This document shows positions 1 to 9,628 of a DNA stretch of 41,142 nucleotides, piece after piece. Numbering within the stretch: the first letter of the stretch is position 1; every line of letters starts with the position of its first letter. The stretch spans positions 1,108,753-1,149,894 of the forward strand of contig BFEA01000126.1 of the NCBI GenBank assembly GCA_003427395.1. Direction: 5' to 3'. Position numbers and translations under genes: made by a program. Under the pieces are notes generated by a model. That model was not told the DNA's origin and did not search any database. It saw only the letters and a program-made list of their open reading frames with translations. The stretch is from Chara braunii (Eukaryota > Streptophyta > Charophyceae > Charales > Characeae).

Positions 1-157
1 ATTAAAAAAAATAAATAAAAAAAAATCAATATTGATTGATTGATTGCTGTTTTGATTGATGATTGATTGGCTAATTCTTTAAGCCCAAACAATTCAATTA
101 CCTGTCAAATCTGGACAGGACGGCCTTTCAGGCCTTTTTTTATTGTCATTATAGTAT

Positions 158-220
158 TACGGGGAACCCCGTAGCAGCCACATCCGTGCTCAAGCCTCCA
201 ACGAGGGAACATGCGGGAGC
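158..220 (+). repeat. Left terminal inverted repeat
   Basis: Inverted match to 5298-5349. The outer 23 bp are identical in inverted orientation. The inner part is imperfect with a gap of several bases. Confidence 0.6.
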
Positions 221-1366
221 TGCACCCACCAGCAGGTGCAATACCTGCTACAGCAGGTGGGCGCTACCGGCCAGGGGTCAGCCGGTAGCATCAGGACCGA
301 ACTTCTTCGATGGGCCAGTCACTGTGCCACCCCTCCGGTCCCCTCCGGTCCCCTCCCCCTATGAACATCAGCAGTCTCTGCTCAATGCCACTCAGGGGGA
401 CCAACGACATACAACCTCATATTCTTTTTTGTTTTTCTCACTTATTTTTCGACCACCAAAAAAATATACAAAAAAACGGGCCGCAAACTAGGCCTCTTGG
501 CCGCGCCCGCGTCCGACTTTTTCGGCCGCGGCGGCCGAATTGCCCGCGGCCGCGGCCGCGGGTGTCACGTAGGCTGTCGGCCATCGTCGCCAGCAACTTT
601 TTGTGCTTGTCCATGACGTCGGCGATCGCCTCGAAGGTCTGCTGTCTCACATTCTTCCATTCAATGCCCTCACCCCGACTCCTTGCGTTGAAGGACGACT
701 CCTTCGTTGATCTGTTTGTCGTCTTGTATGTCCCCGCGTCCCTCGCTAGCCACGAATTCGCTCCTATCGACATTGGGGGGCGGCATCTGAACCCCTCCAG
801 GCGCACGTGTGTTAACGAAATTTGCGCGGTGGATAGTGTGATCGGCCCTCATCCTTGCCTTCATCTCCTTATACACACGATGGTCCATTCGGAACTTGAA
901 GCCTTTCTTCTTCTTCTTCTACGGTCTCAGTGCGAAAAAGTCCTCCTTCCCAGATTCTCTTATGAACTCGTACACAACCCTGAACTGCTTGTCCCATTTT
1001 TCTCCGCTGTCCATAGCCTTCATGCTCGTCACTCCCATCTGCTTCAGCCTCTTCTCCATATTGTCCCACTTCCAATTGTTCGTCTTCATTCGTCCATAGT
1101 TGTGGCCCAAGCCGGCGAGATGCAAATCCTGGTCTTTTTTCGCTCAAACGAGAGAAGTGATATGGTCAAAGTTCCACAAATCCACGTTTTTCGCCCCGTC
1201 GGTCGCGGCACTGTCCTGCATAACGTTCTTGCCTTGTCACCCAGCGCGGGGTTCCGCCGCCTTCTGTCTGCCCCAACATCCACCTCTTCCTTCCCACTGG
1301 ACGAATCTCCATGTCGTCGTCATCTTCGCCGTCGTCACGGTCGCCCTCATCCGCCCTACATTCTTC

Positions 1367-1367
<1 letters not shown>

Positions 1368-1409
<42 letters not shown>
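1368..1409. repeat. Poly(C) tract, 42 nt
   Basis: An uninterrupted run of C (G on the minus strand) inside the SANT-like relic. It would encode a Gly or Pro run and is prone to length error in assembly. Confidence 0.9.
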
Positions 1410-1916
1410 ACCGCACTCCACAAAGATATTGTCACCTATGACGAGCATGTCGGCCACCCCTTTCGTTATGCCAGTAAGTGCTCGCTTGCTGCATTTGTTG
1501 TCGATGATCCCTCCAAACATTCCGCCGTACGACCTCTGTAGCAGAGCAGTCCTCCATGGATTGGATCGTCGTGTGTCGCTGATCGAAAGGCCCCCACGCC
1601 CGGTGTCTTCGTCCTTGAAGCGCCCACGCCTGCCGTGCTCCTTACAGCACCCCTCGAAGATGAAACGAAATCACGGTCGTCCAGCACCTCCGGTGAATAG
1701 GCTCAAAGGATCTCGGACCCCCTCCCGCCCTCAACGTCGACTTCGCGAGGTTCTACCACGGTGTGTGTGACGGCCGGGCCACTGTCGAACCTGAGACCAA
1801 AGCTGAGATGGAAAACCCCAGCGCCGTAGCCAGCCGGGGTCCGTCCTTCGAGCAGCTCTATGTACGTCGGTGTCGTCAACCGTGTAAAGAACTGGCTGCC
1901 CATCCCATCCTGTGTG

Positions 1917-2172
1917 GAACCGCTGCCCAAAGGAACCGTTGAAGATCGATGCGCCCCGCCCTCGTCGTCGCTTGGAGGCAATGGGATCTCCTGCGACGAC
2001 ATGTGGCTGTACAGCGTCAGGTCATACGGCCACCTGCCATCTTGGAACCGCTGCCCAAAGGAACCGTTGAAGATCTATACGCCCCTCCCTCGTCGTCGCT
2101 TGGAGGCGATGGGATCTCCTGCGACGACATGTGGCTGTACAGCGTCAGGTCATACGGCCACCTGCCATCTTG
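1917..2172. repeat. 128-bp tandem duplication (two copies)
   Basis: The block containing GGGATCTCCTGCGACGACAT and CAGCGTCAGGTCATACGGCC occurs twice, 128 bp apart, with only a few differences. Because 128 is not a multiple of three, the second copy throws the minus-strand reading frame out of register, so the duplication helped inactivate the gene. Confidence 0.85.
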
Positions 2173-2209
2173 CACGGCGGTGCATCGCTGGCATGAACCC
2201 CCCCCCCCA

Positions 2210-3240
2210 GAACTGATGAGGGTGTGCTGCTCGTCGGACAGTTGTCCATCTTCCTCGCCTTCAAGAACGCTCACCTCCTCGGTTTCCTTCCAGGAAGGCA
2301 CCCGAGGAAACAAATGTGAAAGACAAGACGACCAGGAGCAGCACAATGATGAGCAGCAGCAGTGGCGGCCTGCGGTACATGTCAGCCATGAACAACAGCA
2401 AAGGCAAGACCGCACACGCACTTGCGTCGTCGCATCTGCCACGAGTGCCAACACACGGCAATCAGGCGGACGACAAGGACAGCACATTCGTGCAAGGAGC
2501 ACCTCGTCGTGAGCGAGGCTACATAATCAAGAATTCCGACCGTTGGGAGGCCCGCCCCAACTCGGCCCTTTCCCCCCCCCAAAAAAAAAAGCTGCCTGAA
2601 GATGTCGATGCACCATGCAGCAAATCGCCACCAACGGTCGACCCCGAAAGCTGTTGGAGGACCTCTTCGAGAAGGATGGCCCACGATGTCCGTCTTCCGG
2701 CCGCTGGACCATGCATGAATGGACCACCTATTGCCTACACGTTTCCTTCGGAACTCTACGCCGCCACCCCGCTATTCGCGGATCCTCAGGCTCCCCAGGA
2801 CCTCGTGAGGTCCCTTGGACCTGAGAACGATTTGCCTGGGAAGTCCTCGGACCCCGAGGATTCGTCCTCGGACTGTTTTCACATTTTCTTTTCGAAAATA
2901 GGCTCCGAGGATAGGTTGAACGAAGACGAAATCCTTGGAGTCGCTTCCCTGAGGAGTGTCTAACGAGGCCCTTACTCGGACAAAAAGCGACAGGACAGAC
3001 ATGTACAAATCACACGAGTTCACCAACCGGGACCAAATTCCCTTCAGCAGCGTTGAGTTTTATCAACGCCTGTATCTGGACATGTTTGTGGCGATGTGCA
3101 GTTTGAGGAAACTCAACGCTATTTTCTGCAGGGGTCCGCAAACAACTCCCGATTCGAGCGCTGAGAAAACTGACGCTGCTAGTGGGACTTGGCCCCAGGT
3201 AAACTTTCCACCTATGGTCGATAAACTAACAGGTCAACAT
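2210..3240. other. No recognised gene; unidentified open stretch
   Basis: A 215-codon plus-strand frame (2316-2963) is open, but its composition and lack of motifs do not support a known protein. A small perfect-arm hairpin, TCCTCGG-ACC-CCGAGGA, lies at 2844-2860. I see nothing else that can be named. Confidence 0.4.
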
Positions 3241-3244
3241 GACA

Positions 3245-3540
3245 GATGCTCACACCTGCAACAGACTCCTCGTCATCACATTTCAAGAAACAAAAACGCG
3301 CACGCACACACACACACACACACACACAGACACACACACACACCCACACACACTCTATTCACGGATGCACCAGCAACAGACTCCCCGTCATCACATTTCT
3401 AGAAGCAAAAACGCGCACGCACACACACACACACGCATGCACGCACACACGCATGCACGCACACACGCGCACGCACGCGTTCACGCATGCATGCATGCAC
3501 GCACACATGGGGACACACAGACACACACACGTCGTCCCAC
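3245..3540. repeat. Duplicated (CA)n-rich block
   Basis: Two similar units, about 3248-3350 and 3366-3450, share AACAGACTCC and CGTCATCACATTTC and then run into AACGCGCACGCACACACACA. The second continues into mixed CACACG/CATGCA repeats to about 3540. This is microsatellite expansion with a local tandem duplication of about 118 bp. Confidence 0.8.
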
Positions 3541-4160
3541 CCCCACTCTCTCTCCCTCTCATTCTCGTTGTGTCGCAGTCTCATTAGTTTTCTTCTGAAA
3601 TTGGCATCGCCAATGGACGCTGTTTCCATTTTGTGTTCACAAGCGAAGTGTTTGGGCATTGCTTTCCTCATTCATTCCTGTGTCAATTCTATCGCATAAA
3701 ATCGTATGGACTCCTTCACTTGCTTGTCACTACATATATTGCTAGCAAGTCACCACGTCCTCTATTCCGTCCATCGACTGTACATACTAGTGAATACCCG
3801 CCTCCACCTCTGATACTCCTTTGGAGATCATTGAAGACCCGGCTTCACCATCGATTTCTCCCTTGAAGATTAATGAATAGCCGGTTCAATCATTGATTTC
3901 AAGCTTGGCTGGCGAGCAACAACTGCCCCTTCCACTGTGTGATGGGTAAAGACGGTGTGCCCCCAAGAGGCTCTCCTTCAGTTAAAAAAAAAAAACAGAA
4001 GAAAAAAGGACGGTGTGCCCGTCCATGATAACGACAGGTAGTGTCAGGTACGAATAATTCAAAACGAAAAGAGGCCGTGTTGTCGTAGATAGAAATGTTG
4101 AAGGAGAGAAAGCTGCCAAGGTAGCTATGATGATGGTGATATGGCAGGAGTGGCAATGAC

Positions 4161-4620
4161 AATGTGCTTTTCTGTTTTCTGTTTTCTTTTTTTTTCTTTT
4201 TCTTTTTCTTTTTTCCTCTTATCTGTCAAGAAAACATCTAAAGAACACATGACGCGTTGAAGAAGAAAAAACTTTCACTCGGTGGAGATCATAACGAGGA
4301 TGACAGTAACTATGGCAGTAGCGAGAATGGTAGTAGCGATGGCACGCAGTAGCGATGGCAGGCAGTCGGGAGGATGGTAGTAGCGAGGGCACAATGAGCT
4401 TTTCCGTTTTCTTTTCTTTTTCTTTTTTCTTCTTATCTGTCGAGAAAACATCTTAAGACCACATGACGCGTTGAAGAAAAGAAAAATTTTCACTCAGTTG
4501 CTGGAGATCATAACGAGGATGGCAGTAGCTATAGCAGTAGCTATGGCAGTAGCGAGGATGGCAGTAGCGATGGCAGGCAGTAGACATGGCAGGCAGTAGC
4601 GATGGCCGGCAGGAGAGATG
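4161..4620. repeat. Tandem duplication of about 232 bp
   Basis: A pyrimidine-rich tract followed by CTTATCTGTC, GAAAACATCT, CACATGACGCGTTGAAGAA and GGAGATCATAACGAGGATG appears at 4161-4392 and again from 4393. The copies differ by scattered substitutions and small indels. The second leads directly into the minisatellite. Confidence 0.8.
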
Positions 4621-4960
4621 GCAGGCAGTAGCGATGGCAGGCAGTAGACATGGCAGGCAGTAGAGATGGCAGGCAGGAGAGATGGCAGGCAGGAGAGATG
4701 GCAGGCAGTAGAGATGGCAGGCAGTAGCGATGACAGGCAGTAGCAATGCCAGGCAGTCACGACGATGGCAGTAGCGATGGCAGTAGCAATGACGACGAAG
4801 TCTCCTTTTCAGCGATGGCAGGCAGTAGCGATAGCAGTAGCGGTGCTGTGGCAATGACGAGGAAGTTTCCTTTTTCGCGATGGCAGGGGTAATGAGGGCA
4901 GTAGCAATGACGAGGAAGTGTCCTTTTGGGTGATGGCAGGCAGTAGCGAGGCCCGTAGCA
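4505..4960. repeat. Minisatellite with about 16-bp GATGGCAGGCAGTAGC units
   Basis: Many degenerate copies of GATGGCAGGCAGTAGC and related units are arranged head to tail. They become more diverged after about 4760, where CAATGACGAGGAAGT units alternate with them. The long minus-strand open frame across it (Cys/Leu/Pro/Ala-rich) is a translation of the repeat and not evidence of a gene. Confidence 0.85.
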
Positions 4961-5297
4961 ATGACGAGGAAGTTGTCGTTTTTCCTCGTTTCTTTCTCGT
5001 GTCTCAAGTTAAGGGACGCGTTGACGCAGAAAAAGACTCCCAAGTGGTGTTGATGGTGATGATTGCGATGACCAAGAAGATAAGCTTCGCGCTATTTCCT
5101 TGTAATTCCTTTCCCATCTTCTTTCAAGTTGCCAAGAAAACGTTCTCGCGGATTATCTCGCCATTTTTTAGGACAGAAAAACTCAGATCTATGGTGAAGA
5201 AAACATCGCAAATCAGCAAAAAGAGTGAAAACATGGACCACTCTAATCCTGAATTCTGAGCAGATCTCCAAGCAGCCTCCTGCAGGTCGGGAGCAGG

Positions 5298-5349
5298 CCC
5301 CGCATGTACTCTCGTGAACACGGTTCTGGCTGCTACGGGGTTCCCCGTA
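5298..5349 (-). repeat. Right terminal inverted repeat
   Basis: Inverted partner of the repeat at 158-220. It ends in GGGGTTCCCCGTA at 5349. Confidence 0.6.
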
Positions 5350-5582
5350 TGCCTACAATTAGGAGTAGGAGTAGTGGTAGGTAGGTAGTGTGTGAGGTGA
5401 TTGGGAGAAAGTACCTTTATAAGGAAAAAAAAAAGAACAGAAAAAAAAAATGCTCAGGTTTCTTGTAAAGAAAACGTCTCGAATCAAAAAAAAAAAAAAA
5501 AAAAAAAGAACGTCTCGAATCCACGAAGCAACCTCTCTCATCTTGAAGTCGACGCACGCAAGATCCCACCATTGATGGGGAG

Positions 5583-5648
<66 letters not shown>

Positions 5649-5745
5649 NCCTTGTAGCTAATGAGAGTCCATCACCGCCACGTTCGACACCGTGCGTTCC
5701 CACCAATCAATTCATGACATCCCTCACTCAACTCCCAGCGGCACC

Positions 5746-5823
<78 letters not shown>

Positions 5824-5828
5824 TCCCC
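5350..5828. repeat. CT microsatellites with one ambiguous base
   Basis: This gene-free stretch holds a poly(A)-rich segment (about 5426-5507), a (TC)n run at 5585-5648 ending in a single N at 5649, and a second (CT)n run at about 5747-5824. Between the runs is a partial copy of the sucrose synthase 3' region. The N directly after the run is probably a consensus failure. Confidence 0.85.
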
Positions 5829-6266
5829 CCGCGCCTATTCTGCTCGCCTACCTTGTAGCTAATGGAACTCCGTCGCCGCCCATACGCTACGCACGCGCGA
5901 TAGCACAAATATCCTTTCCGATCCGTCACTCGACTGCGAGCGGCACCGTCTTGACGACTCCTTGTATCTCTCTCTTCCCCCCGCTTCCTCCCCCCCCGGC
6001 CTATTCTGCTCACCTACCTCGTAGCTAATAGAACTCCGTCGCCGGTCATACTCTACACACGCGCGATAGCACGAAAATCCCATATCCATCCGTCACTCGA
6101 CTGCGAGCGGCACCGTCTTGACGACTCCTTGTATCCCTCCTCTCTTTCCCCCCCCTCTCTCCCCCTCCCCGCGCCTATTCTGCTCACCTCCCTTGTAGCT
6201 AATGAAACTCCGTCGCCGCCCATACTCTACGCACGTGCGATCGCACGAAAATCCCATGTGCATCCA
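5650..6266 (-). repeat. Tandem partial copies of the sucrose synthase 3' end and 3' flank
   Basis: The last codons and stop of the gene (plus-strand text CACTCGACTGCGAGCGGCAC, at 6269-6288) recur at about 5928-5947 and 6095-6114, spaced 167 and 174 bp. A diverged copy sits at about 5726-5745. Each full unit also repeats the downstream flank: CCTATTCTGCTC, then TTGTAGCTAATG or close variants, CTCCGTCGCC and TACGCACG-like text. The array therefore consists of gene 3' ends plus about 150 bp of flank, separated by pyrimidine tracts. The array begins directly beyond the stop codon and may be part of the transcript's 3' untranslated region. Confidence 0.8.
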
Positions 6267-8753
6267 TCACTCGACTGCGAGCGGCACCGTCTTCACGCAC
6301 TGTCTATACTTGAGGTTATAGAACATCTCTATGTATCTCCTCGCCTCCCTCCTCTCCAGGTTGGACACAAACTTCCAAAAGGTGTACACCCGCGAGAGAG
6401 TCATCAGTCTCTCCGCGTAGATCTCCCACGTGAACTTGCTGTATATCCGCTCCAGTCCCGCCTTGGACAGACCGTCCCACTCGCCGGGGTCCGTCTTGCA
6501 CCTCTCGAAGAAGTCGGCTATCAAGTCTGCCACCTCGTCGGGTCGGTACATATCGATGTGGTAGCCCGACACGCCGTGCTTGATGACCTCTGCGGGGCCG
6601 CCGTGACAGGTGGCGAACGTCGGCAGCCCCGAGGTCATGGCCTCGACGACCGTGAGACCGAAGGCCTCGTAGAACGCCGGCTGGATGAAAGCGCCCCTGG
6701 TGTCGGCGATGTAGCGGTACATCTCCCCGTTGCGCATGCGGTGCTTCTGCGCCACGATCCAGCGCATGTCGCCCTTGTCCAGCGCGTACTTGTCGATGAT
6801 GGCATGCAACTGGTTGATCTGGTGGACCTCCTCCCTGTCCATGGACAGAGACGGGTCGATGTACCCTCCGACGATGACCAGGTTGACCAGCTTGCGCAAG
6901 CGCGCGCTTTTGCCGTACATCTCCGCCAGTCCGGTGAGGTTCTTCACCTTGTCCAGCCTCGCCATCGTGAAGATGATGGGCTTGCTCCTGTCCTGGAGGA
7001 CTCCGCGGCAGAGCCTGACGTCCTCCTTCTGCCCGTACAGCAGCTCCTCGATCTCCGGGTGGAACGCCGTCAGCCTCTTCTCCTTGATGAAGTACGGGTA
7101 GTACGTGTCCGCGTCCGCACCGGGGGAGACGATATTGAACTTGGGGTCGAACACGTCGATTCCGTTTACAACGCGGTACAGGCCGGGCATGGTGTACGCC
7201 TGGTGCGACTCGTACTGTCCCACGGCGTCCGCCCGCCCTGCTATCTCCTGGTACGTGCTTGTGATGATGAAGTCGGCGTGGTTCATGGCGATCAGGTCCG
7301 CGGTGAACTGGCAGGAGAAGTGGTACTTCTCGTCCAGCTCCTTCCAGTTCAGGTCGGAGTTGGGGTACTTGGTCTTCTCCAGCGCGTGGGCGATCGTGCA
7401 GTGCGTCACCTTCAGCCGGTGCGCCAGCAGCACCGCCACCAAATTCCCGTCGCTATAGTTGCCGATGATGAGGTCGGGATTGCCGCCGAACTCGGCGCGC
7501 AGCTCGTGCACCGAGTCCTCCGTGAACTGCTCCATGTACGGCCAAACGTCGAAGCGGGACACCCACTTGCGCAGCACGCTCCCGTCCTTGGGATTCTTGA
7601 ACGGCACGCGGAGGATCTTCGAGTACTGCGTGCCGTCGATATGCTCGATCCTCTGATTGCAGGACGTTCCGTGGGCGTCCGGGATCAGTCTCGTCAGCAC
7701 GATGATCTGAGGTTTGAAGTTGAGCCCCTGCTGTTTGCTGTGATGGAGGAGGTCCCGTTCGAGCGCCTTGACCTGGTCCAAGATGTACACCACCTGCCCG
7801 CCGGTGTCGGGGAGGCCTAGGACGTTCGCCTGCCCGAAGTAGCCGTGAGGCGACATGATCGCCACGTTGAAAATGACGGGGATGCGCCCGAGAAACTTCT
7901 CCAGCAGGTCGGCGTCAGGCGCCTGCATCAGGTCCGACAGCATGTCCACCATGTCCTTGATGCGTCCGGCGGTGTCGCCCCACCCGCGCTCGAAGCCCAG
8001 CTCCTGCAATCGGGTGGCCACACTCCCGACCGGCGTGTCGGCGGGAAGCGCGCCGAGGAACTCCTCCGCCTTGGCGAGATTGCTGCGGAGTTTCTCGAGA
8101 GTGTCGATGCGCGCATTGAGCATGAGCGTCTCGCCCACGCACTTGTGAGTGCGCAGGAAGTCCAGCAGCGGCTGCAACCCGCCGGCCTCCTTGAACATCC
8201 GCGATGAGAGGTGCTTGTTCAGGTACGACACGCCGTCGCCGATGGACGATGGGCGGGTCAACCTCGGGAAACTCGCATTGAACGGCTCCATGTCGATCTC
8301 CAGCGTGGCGAAGTCGCTGCAAATTGGCGGCGCCTCATCGTCAGCCGCCTTCAGACGCTCCTTGAACTCCAAGTACTCGGACGGGCTGAGCTCTTCGACT
8401 GTCATTTCGAACGCGTTCACACGAAGATACTGCCACTCCGCGACACGTGGCCGCACCGCCAGCGCGATATACGGAGGAATGACGACAGCCTCCTGAGTCG
8501 CACGGAGAATTTTGGCAAACGCGCTGTCCTTGATCTGCGTACCCGCGAAGCACTCCAGCTCCGCCACACGCTCCAACTCGTTCTTCAGCTCGTGCGGCTG
8601 CAGCGTGTGCTTCCCGTTCGACACATACCGGGACAACAGCAGGATGACCTGGTTGCGGTACTCGGCGATGGATCCCTTCACTCGATCTGTCATGCTGTGC
8701 ATCCGAGTGAGCTCGGGGAGCTTCTCGGGCCGGGGAACCAGGTCGGCACCCAT
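6267..8753 (-). CDS. SUS: Sucrose synthase (plant type, GT4 family)
   Basis: This enzyme reversibly converts sucrose and UDP to UDP-glucose and fructose in the cytosol, feeding cell-wall, starch and respiratory pools. The frame is open for 828 codons, close to the roughly 805-830 usual for plant SUS, and ends with the family-like [18 protein letters not shown]. The start is the first in-frame ATG at 8753; it has A at -3 and G at +4, and codons farther upstream contain no ATG. An N-terminal [10 protein letters not shown] motif places a Ser at residue 20, equivalent to the known regulatory phosphoserine. Other conserved residues are His303 (MSPHGYFGQ), the PDTGGQ loop at 315-320, His456 ([12 protein letters not shown]), Arg599/Lys604 (MARLDKVKN), and the E-x7-E pair Glu696/Glu704 ([12 protein letters not shown]). 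The coding region has no introns, unlike most land-plant SUS genes. A 5' untranslated intron cannot be excluded. Confidence 0.95.
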   Translation of the reverse strand: MGADLVPRPEKLPELTRMHSMTDRVKGSIAEYRNQVILLLSRYVSNGKHTLQPHELKNELERVAELECFAGTQIKDSAFAKILRATQEAVVIPPYIALAVRPRVAEWQYLRVNAFEMTVEELSPSEYLEFKERLKAADDEAPPICSDFATLEIDMEPFNASFPRLTRPSSIGDGVSYLNKHLSSRMFKEAGGLQPLLDFLRTHKCVGETLMLNARIDTLEKLRSNLAKAEEFLGALPADTPVGSVATRLQELGFERGWGDTAGRIKDMVDMLSDLMQAPDADLLEKFLGRIPVIFNVAIMSPHGYFGQANVLGLPDTGGQVVYILDQVKALERDLLHHSKQQGLNFKPQIIVLTRLIPDAHGTSCNQRIEHIDGTQYSKILRVPFKNPKDGSVLRKWVSRFDVWPYMEQFTEDSVHELRAEFGGNPDLIIGNYSDGNLVAVLLAHRLKVTHCTIAHALEKTKYPNSDLNWKELDEKYHFSCQFTADLIAMNHADFIITSTYQEIAGRADAVGQYESHQAYTMPGLYRVVNGIDVFDPKFNIVSPGADADTYYPYFIKEKRLTAFHPEIEELLYGQKEDVRLCRGVLQDRSKPIIFTMARLDKVKNLTGLAEMYGKSARLRKLVNLVIVGGYIDPSLSMDREEVHQINQLHAIIDKYALDKGDMRWIVAQKHRMRNGEMYRYIADTRGAFIQPAFYEAFGLTVVEAMTSGLPTFATCHGGPAEVIKHGVSGYHIDMYRPDEVADLIADFFERCKTDPGEWDGLSKAGLERIYSKFTWEIYAERLMTLSRVYTFWKFVSNLERREARRYIEMFYNLKYRQCVKTVPLAVE

Positions 8754-9289
8754 GCTGTTCGCCAATCCTTCACCCTCGCTGTCTGCCTGTGGTCCTTCCT
8801 GCGATTCTCTTTTCGATCCCGATTCCACAAGCCCGAGCAGCGATGGCAGAACAACCTCGAACCCTACAGCCCCCAGATACACCCAAAGCGCTAAACAAGG
8901 AGCGCATGCACGCACATTACCACGTCTCTCTCCTGCTCCGCGGCTTCGTCCTCGTACGCCACGAGCATCCGGATTTTATGAACCGTCATCAGTATCGTCC
9001 TCTTTCGCTTTTCAACTACTCAACCGCTTCGGTTTGCAAATGCTGTGGAGGCGGCCCACGTCGTACCCCGCGGCTATCAGGCGGAACAAGTCGGGCCTCG
9101 ATCGGCTCGGCTCGGCTGACCTTGTTGTTGAGCTTTTTTGGGCTGGGAATCTGTCAGGACCCTCTCAGATTCCCGGCCAAAAAAAGCACAAGTGTGAGGA
9201 CCTACGAGTGTGAAGTCATACACTTGATTTGATGTATGTGTCTGACTGCAAATTACGGGGGATTGTGGATGAATTCGACTGAGCACTCG
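8754..9289. other. Sucrose synthase upstream region
   Basis: This is the likely promoter and 5' untranslated region of the minus-strand SUS gene, lying between its ATG and the LINE insertion site. The frame stays open upstream of the ATG for about 54 codons but without an ATG. I see no convincing TATA box or other gene. The LINE lies about 0.55 kb upstream of the start codon and points away from the gene. Confidence 0.4.
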
Positions 9290-9303
9290 AAAAGTCCTAC
9301 CAG
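9290..9303 (+). repeat. LINE target-site duplication, left copy
   Basis: AAAAGTCCTACCAG, identical to 15309-15322 at the other end of the LINE. It begins with AAAA, as expected for L1-type target-primed reverse transcription. Confidence 0.9.
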
Positions 9304-9628
9304 ATCTCGGGCCGGTGGAACGCTGCGGTCGGCGCTAATGCACTCTGCCCAGCGGTACGGGTCGCGAATTCGCATCGCGAATTTTCGACCACGGTCAACC
9401 GACGCACTACCACCGAGATAGTGCCTCGGGAGTACCGACTCTTTCCCTGGTAAGGGCAAAGCGGCTATGGTGGGAGGAATCCTGCAGCCGAGTTCGGATG
9501 ACCGCTGACCGGCGCGGACGTCGGAGCAGGACTCAAGACGAGAAGAGGATCGAGTGAACAGCAGCAAGGTTGCGATAGACTGGCTGAAGAAAGGTTAGGA
9601 GTAAGATAGAGGGAAGAGCAAGGACGAG

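Larger units (their letters stand above)
438..2200 (-). pseudogene. Broken SANT/Myb (trihelix-like) DNA-binding protein gene
   Basis: Read on the minus strand, fragments line up in the order of one protein. First comes a low-complexity Ser/Pro/Gly region (about 2170-1166) with motifs such as SSQEIPSPPSDDEGG and GAFRSATHDDPIHGG. Next is a SANT/trihelix-like segment at 1125-919 containing KWDNMEKRLKQMG and KWDKQFRVVYEFIRESGKED. Then follows a segment with FRMDHRVYKEMK (about 890) and a helical tail with RQQTFEAIADVMDKH (about 650). Damage is visible: an in-frame TAG at 919-921 between FFALRP and KKKKKGFKF, a frame change near 700-800, a 42-nt C run at 1368-1409, and a 128-bp tandem duplication that shifts frame. 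From memory this architecture resembles a large Myb/SANT-like family in Chara. It lies inside the inverted-repeat-bounded unit and could be the Myb-like partner of a DNA transposon. It could instead be an ordinary repetitive gene family member. Confidence 0.45.
158..5349. mobile_element. Putative TIR-bounded DNA transposon (about 5.2 kb)
   Basis: The two ends are inverted copies of each other. The left end starts TACGGGGAACCCCGTAGCAG at 158, and the reverse complement of the sequence ending at 5349 starts with the same 20 bases. Similarity continues inward with mismatches and an indel for about 50 bp, through a CCGTG block and an ACATGCGGG block (left about 211-219, right about 5299-5307). 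Each end is itself a short hairpin (TACGGGG/CCCCGTA arms). The outer dinucleotide TA could be a TA target duplication, but flanks beyond it do not match, so the duplication is uncertain. The interior holds a decayed SANT/Myb-like gene on the minus strand and long simple-sequence arrays. No transposase is visible, so if it is a transposon it is non-autonomous or eroded. PIF/Harbinger elements encode a Myb-like partner protein, which makes that superfamily a candidate, but the expected 3-bp duplication is not clear. Confidence 0.5.

Noticed and set aside
310-1770. 486-codon plus-strand open frame
   Set aside because: It is antisense to the SANT-like relic, includes poly(C)-encoded Pro runs and has no recognisable domain.
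3300-3540. CRISPR-like array
   Set aside because: The repeats are microsatellites without regular unique spacers, and the sequence is eukaryotic.
3239-3598. His/Thr-rich frames
   Set aside because: They derive from (CA)n microsatellite DNA.
4453-5043. 196-codon Cys/Leu/Pro-rich minus-strand frame
   Set aside because: It is a translation of the GATGGCAGGCAGTAGC minisatellite.
6129-7820. 563-codon plus-strand frame opposite sucrose synthase
   Set aside because: It is a shadow frame caused by GC-rich codon use in the real gene, with no domain content.
8754-8915. 54-residue N-terminal extension of sucrose synthase
   Set aside because: The frame is open but has no ATG, and the family N-terminus fits the start at 8753.
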